From Tyzzerella sp. UBA1042 (lineage in GTDB: Bacteria; Bacillota; Clostridia; Lachnospirales; Anaerotignaceae), in the NCBI GenBank assembly GCA_002316675.1, contig DCDZ01000040.1, forward strand, positions 1-31,332: a stretch of DNA of 31,332 nucleotides, in the 5' to 3' direction. The notes under the pieces are model-generated. The model saw nothing but the letters and a program-made list of their open reading frames with translations, did not search any database and was not told where the DNA came from. This document shows positions 14,654-21,768 of this stretch, piece after piece. Made by a program: the position numbers and the translations under genes. Position 1 is the first letter of the stretch; each line of letters begins with the position of its first letter.

Positions 14654-15910
14654 TTATCGGTCGTTCATTATGCTTAATTTGTCAAAAACATAAAAAAGCA
14701 AGCTAAGGCCCATGCCAACCAATGCGGCTAGAGACATACCCCTTAAAGCAATGCTTCCCAGATTGATGGAAATACCGGAAAGCCCCACAACAAATATGAC
14801 GGAGGTCAGGGCAATATTTCTCGATTTATCAAAATCCACCTTGGAATCCACCAGAATTCTTAAACCGGAGGTACCAATCATGCCATACAGCAAGAAGGAA
14901 ATACCACCGATTACCGCACCGGGGATGGTGCCGATTAAAATTGTAAGCTTACCAATGAAAGAACAGATAACGGAAAGGATGGCCGCACCGGCAATCACCC
15001 GCACGCTGTAAACCTTTGTGATGGCCATAACGCCGATATTTTCACCATAGGTTGTGGTAGGCACGGAACCGATAAAACCGGAAAGCATGGTGGAAAAGTT
15101 ATCTGCAAATAAGGAGCGGTGTAAGCCGGGGTCCTTTAACAGGTCATGGCCCACAATTTTGCTTGTAACAATCTGGTGGCCAATGTGTTCGGAAATGATA
15201 ACCAAAAGGGCAGGAAGCATAATGAAAATGGCTTCTGCGCTAAACTTAGGCGTAGAGAAATTGGGAAGGGCAAACCAGTCTGCCGCCGCAACGGCACCGA
15301 AATCCACAAGCCCTACAAAATAAGAGGTAACATAGCCGCAAATAACGGCAATCAATATGGGAATAACAGCAAAAAACTTACGGAATAGTACGGAGCCAAA
15401 CACTGCAACACCTAATGTCACTAAAAACACAGCCGTATCCGCACCGGAGGGTCCGCCTTCTGCCAAAAGGCCTGCCGTGCTTGCCGCAGTGCCTGCCAAT
15501 TCCAAGCCAATCAACGCAACCACAGGGCCCATAGCCGCCGGGGGGAGGATGACATGAATCCAATCGGAACCAAACTTCCCGATCACCGCGGCAACAAGAC
15601 AGCCACAAAAGCCAACCACTACAAAGCCGCCCAATGCATAAGCATAACCAAATTGCTCAATAATCAAAAGGCCGGGAGCCAGAAAAGCAAAGCTGGAACC
15701 CAAATATGCAGGGGCTTTTCCCTTTGTTATGAAGATAAAGAGCAGTGTGCCAAGGCCGTTCATAAAAAGAACAACAGAAGCGTTGATGCCAAAAAGGAAG
15801 GGAACCAACACCGTTGCACCAAACATGGCAAACATATGCTGCAGGGAAAGGGGTGCGAGGAGTGAAAACGGAACCTTTTCATCCACTTGTATGATTTTAT
15901 GGTTTTCCAA
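14654..15910 (-). CDS. uraA: Uracil permease (NCS2 family)
   Basis: A 418-residue inner membrane nucleobase:cation symporter of the NCS2 family, importing uracil. Seen: about 14 hydrophobic segments, an N-terminal PFSLLAPLSLQHMFAMFGATVLVP signature, and TTTYGENIGVMAITKVYS, the family signature with Glu and Asn in substrate binding as in UraA. The ATG has AGGAGG (+ strand cctcct near 15921-15926). No pyrimidine biosynthesis gene is adjacent; the gene stands alone behind its own promoter. The leader carries a long hairpin directly at the expected transcription start. Xanthine as substrate is less likely given the GENIGV pattern. Confidence 0.93.
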   Translation of the reverse strand: MENHKIIQVDEKVPFSLLAPLSLQHMFAMFGATVLVPFLFGINASVVLFMNGLGTLLFIFITKGKAPAYLGSSFAFLAPGLLIIEQFGYAYALGGFVVVGFCGCLVAAVIGKFGSDWIHVILPPAAMGPVVALIGLELAGTAASTAGLLAEGGPSGADTAVFLVTLGVAVFGSVLFRKFFAVIPILIAVICGYVTSYFVGLVDFGAVAAADWFALPNFSTPKFSAEAIFIMLPALLVIISEHIGHQIVTSKIVGHDLLKDPGLHRSLFADNFSTMLSGFIGSVPTTTYGENIGVMAITKVYSVRVIAGAAILSVICSFIGKLTILIGTIPGAVIGGISFLLYGMIGTSGLRILVDSKVDFDKSRNIALTSVIFVVGLSGISINLGSIALRGMSLAALVGMGLSLLFYVFDKLSIMNDR

Positions 15911-15969
15911 AACGATAAACCTCCTTCAGTAAAATACTGCAATAAAACTGTATGGTATCATGACATTTC

Positions 15970-16058
15970 GGTGCAAAATCGCAAAAAATGATTGATAACT
16001 ATCCATAATCCGATTTTCGCACCTGAAAGATTATAGCACCCTCCTTTTTGCCTTGCAA
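15970..16058 (-). promoter_or_regulatory. uraA promoter and 5'-end hairpin leader
   Basis: On the minus strand TTGCAA (16053-16058) and TATAAT (16030-16035) have a 17-base spacer. Transcription should start near 16023, which is the first base of a hairpin: GGTGCGAAAATCG (16011-16023) with CGATTTTGCACC (15970-15981), one bulge. There is no T tract after it, so it is not an attenuator of the usual kind. It may protect the 5' end or bind a regulator. No PyrR-type sequence was recognised. Confidence 0.6.
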
Positions 16059-16202
16059 TGAAAAAAGCAGATTTTTCGGCGAAACTGTCAACTTGCTGTA
16101 AAATCAAAAAAAAATTTGTGAAACTATAGGCGCAATATACCAGTCATTTGTGAAAACGAATGGATACGTCTTGCAAAAAATGGATATCTTTTCAAACGCA
16201 GT

Positions 16203-16239
16203 AAAAAAGACGATTGCGCTATAAAATAACAATCGTCTG
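16203..16239 (-). terminator. Terminator of dusB
   Basis: On the minus strand AGACGATTG pairs with CAATCGTCT and is followed by TTTTTT (+ strand A tract 16203-16208). About 75 bases of non-coding sequence separate it from the dusB stop. Between it and the uraA promoter (16081-16202) I see no gene or site. Confidence 0.85.
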
Positions 16240-16311
16240 ACTGCAAACAAAAGGGTTTTATGAAGGAATCCAATGGCTTTCCAACGGGAATGGTTTGCCT
16301 GGCAACCTCTA

Positions 16312-17328
16312 TCATAGGCCTTTGCTGACAGAAAAAGCTTCCTGCCGCCCCAAGGCACTGCTGTTGGTATTTTTCTTCAAATACCCTTCCAATAAGCCTG
16401 CCATTTCATGCAAGCTTTCTGTATAATTTAACTTTCCCCGCAGTTCAGCCGCCCCCGGCAGCCCCTTCATATACCACCCCATATGCTTGCGCATTTCTCG
16501 GATACCAACATATTCACCCTTATAGTCAATCAGCATTTTTGCATGGCGCAAGGCCTGCTCCACCCGTTCCTCCGCCGTAGGCTCGGGCAACAGCTCCCCT
16601 GTCTTCAAATATTGCAGAATCCGCTGAAAAATCCAAGGATTCCCTTGGGCGCCCCGTCCCACCATAATGGCGTCACAGCCGGTATGTTCAAACAGATTTT
16701 TTGCATCCTGGGGGGTAAAAACATCTCCGTTTCCAATCACAGGGATAGATACGGCCTCCTTTACCCGGCGAATACAGTCCCAATCCGCTTTGCCGCTATA
16801 ATACTGCTCCCTTGTTCTGCCATGTACCGCCACTGCGGCGGCACCGTTGGCCTCGGCAATTCTTGCGATTTCCGGCGCATTGATATGCAAATTATCAAAG
16901 CCCTTCCGAAATTTAATGGTCACGGGCTTCTTTTGTGCCGTAACCAAGGCGTTCACGATTTCCCCCACCAAAGACAGGTTCTTTGTCAGAGCGCTGCCTT
17001 CCCCGTTTTTTACAATTTTGGGAGCAGGACAGCCCATATTCACATCAATAATATCGAAGGGATACGCCTCAATCTTCCTGCCCATCTCCCCTAAAATTTC
17101 CGGATCCGAGCCAAAAAGCTGGATTGCAGTGGGGCGTTCCGCCGCCTCCACCGCCAACAATTCTGTGGTATTTTTATTATCGTATAAAATGCCCTTGGCA
17201 CTCACCATCTCCGAATATACCAGGCCGCAGCCCATTTCTTTGCATAACAAGCGAAAGGGCAAATCCGTCACGCCTGCCATGGGTGCCAAAAAAACATTAT
17301 TTTCAAGTTCAACCGTTCCTATCCGCAT
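16312..17328 (-). CDS. dusB: tRNA-dihydrouridine synthase B
   Basis: A 338-residue FMN enzyme that reduces uridine to dihydrouridine in tRNA. Seen: N-terminal LAPMAGVTDLPFR (FMN binding), DVNMGCP with the catalytic Cys100, KFRKGFD, HGRTREQYYSG, IPVIGNGDVF and GCDAIMVGRGAQGNPWIF; then the C-terminal helical tRNA-binding domain. Length is usual. The ATG follows GAGGTGGAG. It has its own promoter (17359-17387) and terminator, and so is monocistronic here. In other Clostridia dusB often sits near coaX and birA, as it does in this window. Confidence 0.95.
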   Translation of the reverse strand: MRIGTVELENNVFLAPMAGVTDLPFRLLCKEMGCGLVYSEMVSAKGILYDNKNTTELLAVEAAERPTAIQLFGSDPEILGEMGRKIEAYPFDIIDVNMGCPAPKIVKNGEGSALTKNLSLVGEIVNALVTAQKKPVTIKFRKGFDNLHINAPEIARIAEANGAAAVAVHGRTREQYYSGKADWDCIRRVKEAVSIPVIGNGDVFTPQDAKNLFEHTGCDAIMVGRGAQGNPWIFQRILQYLKTGELLPEPTAEERVEQALRHAKMLIDYKGEYVGIREMRKHMGWYMKGLPGAAELRGKLNYTESLHEMAGLLEGYLKKNTNSSALGRQEAFSVSKGL

Positions 17329-17358
17329 AGCTCCACCTCAAATTCTTCTCGGTTTCTT

Positions 17359-17387
17359 ATCATACCAAACAATGGGGCTTGTTGCAA
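17359..17387 (-). promoter_or_regulatory. dusB promoter
   Basis: On the minus strand TTGCAA (17382-17387) and TATGAT (17359-17364) are spaced by 17 bases, 31 bases upstream of the dusB start. Confidence 0.65.
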
Positions 17388-17401
17388 GATTTTGTGTAAA
17401 T

Positions 17402-17424
17402 AAAAAAGACGGCTTCCTCCGTCT
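17402..17424 (-). terminator. Terminator of the panT-coaX unit
   Basis: On the minus strand AGACGG-AGGAAG-CCGTCT-type stem is followed by TTTTTT (+ strand A tract 17402-17407). It lies 124 bases after the last coaX stop and just before the dusB promoter. Confidence 0.75.
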
Positions 17425-17485
17425 AAAGCTTTACACCATGCCATCAAAAACAATTTTTTCATAAAAAGGCAAGCATACCAAGGAC

Positions 17486-17526
17486 GTTTCGTCAGAAATA
17501 GAGCCTGCTCCAAATACTGACGAAAC
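17486..17526. other. Symmetric 10-bp stem-loop after coaX
   Basis: GTTTCGTCAG (17486-17495) pairs perfectly with CTGACGAAAC (17517-17526). Inside, after a near-symmetric loop (AAATA and CAAATA), GAGC and GCTC can form a second short stem. No T tract adjoins. It could stabilise the 3' end of the coaX transcript or be a small repeat element. Confidence 0.4.
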
Positions 17527-17547
17527 ACACTTTTTGTAAAGAAAACC

Positions 17548-18315
17548 TTAAATATTTTTATGATACAAAATTTTCAGCCCCTTCAGCGTAAGCACCGGGT
17601 CTAAAATATCAAATATTTCTTTGTTGGGGTCAATCATCCGGGCAAGGCCCCCTGTGGCAACCACCTTCATATTGGGGAGTCCAAGCTGTTCCCTTAATTG
17701 CTGAATAATATACTTGGTTTGCCCAATATGACCGATTACTAGGCCTGCCTGTATACTGCCCACTGTATTTTTCACGACGATGGATTTTGGCTTTTTAATC
17801 TCTATTTTGGGAATCTGGGCGGCTCTTTGATATAACGCCTCGGCACAAATAGAAATCCCCGGGGTAATCAAGCCGGTAATAAACTCGGATTTTTCATTGA
17901 TCACATCAAAGGTATTTGCGGTACCGTAATCAATTACCACAGCAGGGCCGCCGTAAATCTCATTTACCGCAACCATATTTACAATACGATCCGCCCCCAC
18001 CGCCTTGGGGTTATCCCTTTTAATTACAATCCCTGTTTTTATGCCTGCGCTGACAATCATCGGCTCTATATGAAAATATTTCCGAATTCCCTGGGTCAAA
18101 GAGTACATGATGTCGGGAACAACAGAGGAAATGATGACTGCTTCAATGCGTTTTACGTCAAACCCCGATGCATCAAAAAGATTGTACAAAAAAATTCCCG
18201 TTTCATCCGCAGTTTTATTGCTTCCGGTGGCCATGCGCCAGCATTTCACCAACTTTTCTCCATGGTACACCCCTAAAACATAGTTTGTATTTCCAACATC
18301 AATTACTAGAAGCAT
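17548..18315 (-). CDS. coaX: Type III pantothenate kinase, canonical copy
   Basis: Phosphorylates pantothenate, the first step of coenzyme A synthesis; a cytoplasmic dimer of the ASKHA fold. At 255 residues it has normal length. The three family motifs are intact: DVGNTN (6-11, phosphate binding), GADR (107-110, pantothenate and catalysis) and DYGTANT (129-135). Its ATG overlaps the end of the upstream paralogue by 10 bases, so the two are translationally coupled. With the upstream panT-like S component this makes a pantothenate uptake and activation unit. This copy alone is sufficient by motif content for the kinase activity. Confidence 0.95.
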   Translation of the reverse strand: MLLVIDVGNTNYVLGVYHGEKLVKCWRMATGSNKTADETGIFLYNLFDASGFDVKRIEAVIISSVVPDIMYSLTQGIRKYFHIEPMIVSAGIKTGIVIKRDNPKAVGADRIVNMVAVNEIYGGPAVVIDYGTANTFDVINEKSEFITGLITPGISICAEALYQRAAQIPKIEIKKPKSIVVKNTVGSIQAGLVIGHIGQTKYIIQQLREQLGLPNMKVVATGGLARMIDPNKEIFDILDPVLTLKGLKILYHKNI

Positions 18316-19103
18316 TTCCTTTCCCCCTGTCGCCTGTTCTTGTTCTTTTCATAGATGAGCCGCAACCCATGCAACGCAAGAACAGGGTCATACACATCAA
18401 ATATCTCTTCTTTTTCGTCTATAATTTTTGCAAGGCCTCCGGTGGCAATCACCTTTAATGTAGGAAAACCCAATTCCTCCCGGATACATTGAATCATATA
18501 GACAGTTTCTCCGATATGGCTGAGAACAAGCCCCGCCTGCATACTCTCCACGGTGTTTTTTGTGATAATGCTTTCGGGGGCAACAATTTCAAACTTCGGC
18601 AGATTTGCCGCCCTTTGATATAAGGCCTCCGCACAAACCTGCAACCCCGGCGCTGTAATTCCCGTTACAAACTCGCCGTTTTCATCCACCACATCATAGG
18701 TGGTAGCCGTACTGTAATCAATAATCATGGCCGGCCCGCCGTATATTTCATAAGCCGCCACCAAATTGACAATACGGTCCGTTCCCATTTCTTTGGGGTT
18801 CTCCATCCGAAGGTTAATTCCCGTTTTCATACCGGAACGGACAATGATTGCCTCCCGCTTCAAATATTTACGAATGCCGTTGGTCAACGAATACATTACG
18901 TTTGGCACAACTGAGGAAACCATAACCGCTTCAATTTCCAGCACGGAAATATCCGAATGCCGAAATAAGGATCGAATCAATATACCTGTTTCGTCCGAGG
19001 TACGGCTGCTTAAGGTGGATAATCTCCAATTGGCAACCAATGCTTCCCCATCAAAAACACCCATCACTGTATTGGTATTGCTCACATCAATTACTAATAT
19101 CAT
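18306..19103 (-). CDS. Divergent type III pantothenate kinase paralogue
   Basis: A 265-residue CoaX-family protein aligned without gaps to its downstream neighbour through at least residue 135. Two nucleotide-binding glycines are changed to serine: DVSNTN (Gly8 to Ser) where CoaX has DVGNT, and DYSTATT (129-135) where CoaX has D-Y/F-G-T. The third motif is GTDR, which still fits G-x-D-R. So catalysis may be weakened, altered, or dependent on pairing with the intact copy, since CoaX acts as a dimer with substrate sites at the interface. The C terminus is longer and basic (KNKNRRQGERKCF). First gene after the panT terminator; tandem duplication with the gene below. Confidence 0.88.
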   Translation of the reverse strand: MILVIDVSNTNTVMGVFDGEALVANWRLSTLSSRTSDETGILIRSLFRHSDISVLEIEAVMVSSVVPNVMYSLTNGIRKYLKREAIIVRSGMKTGINLRMENPKEMGTDRIVNLVAAYEIYGGPAMIIDYSTATTYDVVDENGEFVTGITAPGLQVCAEALYQRAANLPKFEIVAPESIITKNTVESMQAGLVLSHIGETVYMIQCIREELGFPTLKVIATGGLAKIIDEKEEIFDVYDPVLALHGLRLIYEKNKNRRQGERKCF

Positions 19104-19131
19104 TCTGCCCTCTCCTCAAAGCCGAAAGCCC

Positions 19132-19159
19132 AAAAAGGTACGGGGTGACCCGTACCTTT
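19132..19159 (-). terminator. Terminator between panT and the coaX pair
   Basis: On the minus strand AAAGGTACGG pairs with CCGTACCTTTTT around a short loop, with its T tract at 19132-19136 on the + strand as A. It lies between panT stop (19169) and the first coaX start (19103), where no separate promoter is obvious, so the coaX genes may rely on read-through. Confidence 0.75.
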
Positions 19160-19168
19160 CTCTATCCC

Positions 19169-19813
19169 TTAGTTTGAACGAATCTGTTTATATAATACCT
19201 TTTTAAGTGTTTTGGAAACAATGCCGCCTACAATGCAGGTTGCCGGAATTTCTAATAGGCCATTGACTCCCACAAAGGCCAGCACAAAGGCAAAAACCTG
19301 TAAATTGCCTACACTGGCATTAATGGACTGAATAAACTCCGTATTCCAGAAAAGCAGTATCAATACCCCCATAAATAAAACTGTATTTAATAGTGCAGCA
19401 ACAAAACCGCCAATAAAAAAGCTGACTGTTTTGGAACGATCCACCCGCTCCAGCCCTTGGAAAATCACTCCCGTCAGCCACCCCATCAAGGCTCTTGTGG
19501 GGACACAAACAAGAAATGTGAAAATCGGGTTAATTCCCAAAAGGGCCGCCCCAAAGGGGCTCATACCAAAGCATTGGTAAAAGCTGGTTAATCCGAAAAC
19601 CGTGCCCAAAAGCAACCCTGCCCTTTGCCCGATCACCATTGCGCCGATGGCCACGGGAATGGTAATTAAGGATACCTCCAACCCCGCCGTACGCAAATAG
19701 CCTAACGGTGTAAAAGACATCAGCAGAATAATGGCAATCATCATTCCCGTTGTTGTCAAATCCTTTACGGAAAGCCTGTCCCCGCTTTTTGTTGCTACTG
19801 CCTGTTCACTCAT
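19169..19813 (-). CDS. ECF transporter S component, probably for pantothenate
   Basis: A 214-residue integral membrane substrate-binding subunit of an energy-coupling-factor transporter. Seen: about six hydrophobic segments and the pattern of S components (LTTTGMMIAIILLMSFTPLG, GLLLGTVFGLTSF, PIFTFLVCVPTRALMGWLTG), with the small Ala/Gly-rich helix that meets the transmembrane T subunit. Pantothenate is proposed because the next genes are two pantothenate kinases; PanT is the known S component for this vitamin. The A, A' and T subunits are not in the window and are presumably shared. Start: ATG at 19813 with AGGAG nine bases upstream; the frame is open to 19837 with no ribosome site. Confidence 0.85.
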   Translation of the reverse strand: MSEQAVATKSGDRLSVKDLTTTGMMIAIILLMSFTPLGYLRTAGLEVSLITIPVAIGAMVIGQRAGLLLGTVFGLTSFYQCFGMSPFGAALLGINPIFTFLVCVPTRALMGWLTGVIFQGLERVDRSKTVSFFIGGFVAALLNTVLFMGVLILLFWNTEFIQSINASVGNLQVFAFVLAFVGVNGLLEIPATCIVGGIVSKTLKKVLYKQIRSN

Positions 19814-20123
19814 TGTAATGACTCCTTTCATTCTCACTCTTATGCTCCGTCCTGCGGAAGATATAAGATTACTTGGGTTTCATCGCAGCCAATCCCTACC
19901 CTAGCTTGAAAGTATATCTGGCTTATGGCCATGACATCTTTACCGGGAAAACACAGATTGCAGATGGCGTTTATGCCTCAAATATTCCCTTTACCGGAAA
20001 GAACATTGTACCTTGATCAATACCTTGTTCCCTGCCTTTATTGGGGGAAAATTTTGCATCTATCTGCCCTCATTTTCATGCATCGGTTTTCCTTGGCTTT
20101 TCTCAGGAAAGCTATCAAGCACC
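19814..20123 (-). promoter_or_regulatory. About 300-base untranslated leader of panT
   Basis: From the expected transcription start near 20117 to the panT ATG there is no convincing gene. The leader has two copies of a CCGGTAAAG word (minus strand; + strand CTTTACCGG at 19938-19946 and 19989-19997), spaced by 51 bases, and several small possible stems (GAACA/TGTTC, GGC/GCC). The length and repeated words are consistent with a regulatory RNA for pantothenate supply. It does not match a riboswitch I know with certainty. Confidence 0.4.
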
Positions 20124-20151
20124 ATTATATCAGCTAATGAAATAATTACAA
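20124..20151 (-). promoter_or_regulatory. panT promoter
   Basis: On the minus strand TTGTAA (20146-20151) and TATAAT (20124-20129) are spaced by 16 bases. No terminator is seen between the DUF6145-like gene (stop 20201) and this promoter, so read-through from birA is also possible. Confidence 0.65.
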
Positions 20152-20200
20152 TATATTTTTATGATTTTTGTTAATTTTTGTACAATGTTTTGTTACTTTT

Positions 20201-20551
20201 TTACCTCTTCAGAAGTGCTTTCTTTACCTCTTCGCCATTCTTTGTGAAAAAAATAGTATACCAAATCTTTAAAGCGCCCAGCAACTCCTTTTTCACACGG
20301 AAAAGCTCTTTGATTTCCAGCTCGGCGCCGATTTCATCGAAATTAAAATCATCTTCGCCCTTTACCGTTTCAAAATAGACCTCCCCATCCTCATGAAAGC
20401 CCATAAGAAAGGTGCATTCCAGCTTTTGCGCCAAGGAAACACAAAGAATCCGTACCTCCTCCTGAATGTTTTCAGGCAAAGTCTGAAACTTCGGCTCCAA
20501 ATAATACTTCTGTTTTTCATAGCTTGCCGCCGCCAAAATATTATCCTGCAT
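20201..20551 (-). CDS. DUF6145-like protein of unknown function
   Basis: A 116-residue, acidic, soluble protein with no membrane segment. The pattern (MQDNILAAASYEKQKYYLEP start, LPENIQEEVRILCV, a FNFDEIGAELEI segment, and a C-terminal charged helix) is that of a small Clostridia family I know as DUF6145; it has no assigned function. Start: ATG at 20551 with AGGAGG just upstream. This overlaps birA by 11 bases, so the two are coupled in translation. A role near biotinylation is only implied by position. Confidence 0.8.
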   Translation of the reverse strand: MQDNILAAASYEKQKYYLEPKFQTLPENIQEEVRILCVSLAQKLECTFLMGFHEDGEVYFETVKGEDDFNFDEIGAELEIKELFRVKKELLGALKIWYTIFFTKNGEEVKKALLKR

Positions 20552-21524
20552 TTTGCCCTCCTTCTCTGACGGACACCTCTCCGGAAAAAACAACCTCCCG
20601 GGCTCCCGTATCCTTTCTTATGACAACCAACTCACCTTCGGGTGTAATATCCACAGCCTTGGCATAAAAGGTTTCCTTGCCCAAAACCTGCACCTCTTGC
20701 CCCAATGTGATACACCTTTCCTTATATCTTTCCAAAAAGGGCGTAAAACTGCAATGGCACTCCAAAAGCTCTTCATACAGCGTCTCAAATTTCTCCAGCA
20801 CCCTTTGCAAAATTTTTTTTCTGGAAAAAGCCCTGCCGCTCTCTCGGTAAAGGGAGGTTGCAGTTTTCTTTAAACCTGCGGGGAATTCTGTGGTATTTAC
20901 GTTAATTCCAATACCCACGATGACAAAATGGGTTTCCTGCATTTCGCATTCCATCTCCGTCAAAATACCCACCAGCTTTTTGCCGTTTAACATAATATCA
21001 TTTGGCCACTTGATGCCCACAGTAAGTCCCGTTTCCTCTTCTATGGCTTTTGAAACTGCCAAACCCGTCACAAGGGTCAAAATAGACGCTTCACTGGGTA
21101 AAATAGACGGACGCAGTAAAATGCTCAACCAGATACCCGAACCTGCCGGTGCCTCCCAAGGGCGGCCACGCCTGCCACGGCCTGCGGTCATTTGCTCTGC
21201 CACCGCAATTGCCCCCTCTTTTTCCCCTTCAGCGGCAATGTCCCGCAGGCGTCCGTTGGTGGTATCCGTTGTTTTGTAAAAATATATGGGAGACCCCAGT
21301 TTTTTTGTTGCCAGTCCCAAGGCAATTTCCTTTTCATTATACATGGTATCATGCAAAATCAAACGGTAGCCCTTATTGGTGATAGCCTCTATTTCATAGC
21401 CCTCTTCCCGTAGCTTTTTGATCCCCTTCCAAATGGCGGCCCGGCTGATGTCCAACCGCTTTCCGATTTCTTCGCCGGAAAGAAAGCCTTCCTCCTGCCT
21501 TAAAATTTCTAAAATTCGATACAT
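20541..21524 (-). CDS. birA: Bifunctional biotin operon repressor / biotin-protein ligase
   Basis: A 327-residue protein that attaches biotin to carboxylases and can repress biotin genes. Seen: an N-terminal winged helix (about 1-60, GEEIGKRLDISRAAIWKGIKKLREEGYEIEA), then the ligase domain with GRGRRGRPWEAP (115-126, biotinyl-AMP loop), KWPND (172-176) and GIGINVN (204-210), and a C-terminal SH3-like domain. Because the DNA-binding domain is present it is a class II enzyme. The ATG at 21524 follows GGAGG at correct spacing; an ATG at 21539 overlaps that ribosome site and is not used. A terminator stands directly before the ribosome site, which is unusual. Confidence 0.95.
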   Translation of the reverse strand: MYRILEILRQEEGFLSGEEIGKRLDISRAAIWKGIKKLREEGYEIEAITNKGYRLILHDTMYNEKEIALGLATKKLGSPIYFYKTTDTTNGRLRDIAAEGEKEGAIAVAEQMTAGRGRRGRPWEAPAGSGIWLSILLRPSILPSEASILTLVTGLAVSKAIEEETGLTVGIKWPNDIMLNGKKLVGILTEMECEMQETHFVIVGIGINVNTTEFPAGLKKTATSLYRESGRAFSRKKILQRVLEKFETLYEELLECHCSFTPFLERYKERCITLGQEVQVLGKETFYAKAVDITPEGELVVIRKDTGAREVVFSGEVSVREGGQNAG

Positions 21525-21540
21525 ACAGTTCACCTCCATG

Positions 21541-21563
21541 AAAAAAAGCGTCTATCAGACGCT
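21541..21563 (-). terminator. Terminator immediately upstream of birA ribosome site
   Basis: On the minus strand AGCGTC-TGATA-GACGCT is followed by a seven-T tract (+ strand 21541-21547). Only a few bases separate it from the GGAGG of birA. It can be the end of an upstream transcript or an attenuator. The 3' arm word GACGCTTTTT occurs once more upstream (+ strand AAAAAGCGTC at 21690-21699) and could pair with the 5' arm as an antiterminator. Confidence 0.75.
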
Positions 21564-21579
21564 CTCAAATTGCAAACAA

Positions 21580-21717
21580 AATGATTTTCTATAGAGGAAA
21601 AGCACGGAAAATCATTGGTTCCTCTAGCGAAAGCCTCTATCCTTAGGCTTTGTCAAGCAAAGCAATGGCAATTTTGTTCCCGTCCCCTTAAAAAGCGTCG
21701 GTATCCGGTGCTTTTTT
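21580..21717. other. Structured intergenic region upstream of birA
   Basis: Four stems are visible. AATGATTTTC (21580-21589) pairs with GAAAATCATT (21607-21616). GAGGAA (21594-21599) pairs with TTCCTC (21619-21624), which crosses the first stem and makes either a pseudoknot or an exclusive alternative. AAGCCT (21631-21636) pairs with AGGCTT (21645-21650). The last, AAAAAGCGTCGG/CCGGTGCTTTTT (21690-21716), folds best as plus-strand RNA and looks like a plus-strand terminator. No protein-coding gene lies here. A small RNA or a leader of birA are the two readings. Confidence 0.45.
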
Positions 21718-21719
21718 CA

Positions 21720-21746
21720 AAGGGTGTCGACAAAATCGACACCCTT
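21720..21746. other. Perfect 11-bp hairpin after the thioesterase gene
   Basis: AAGGGTGTCGA (21720-21730) pairs with TCGACACCCTT (21736-21746) around five bases. There is no T tract on either strand, so termination would be weak; it may protect the 3' end of the ftsH-thioesterase transcript. Confidence 0.5.
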
Positions 21747-21768
21747 AAATCGCCTACAAGCGGCCTTC

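Noticed and set aside
16104..16358. An 84-residue minus-strand open frame after dusB
   Set aside because: It overlaps the dusB end in another frame and runs through the dusB terminator.
16483..17094. A 203-residue open frame on the plus strand
   Set aside because: It is the reverse of dusB and arises from its codon pattern; no start signal.
21619..21650. TTCCTCTAGC/CCTCTAT words resembling a preQ1-I riboswitch
   Set aside because: The order and the loop and tail elements of preQ1-I are missing, and birA is not a queuosine gene.
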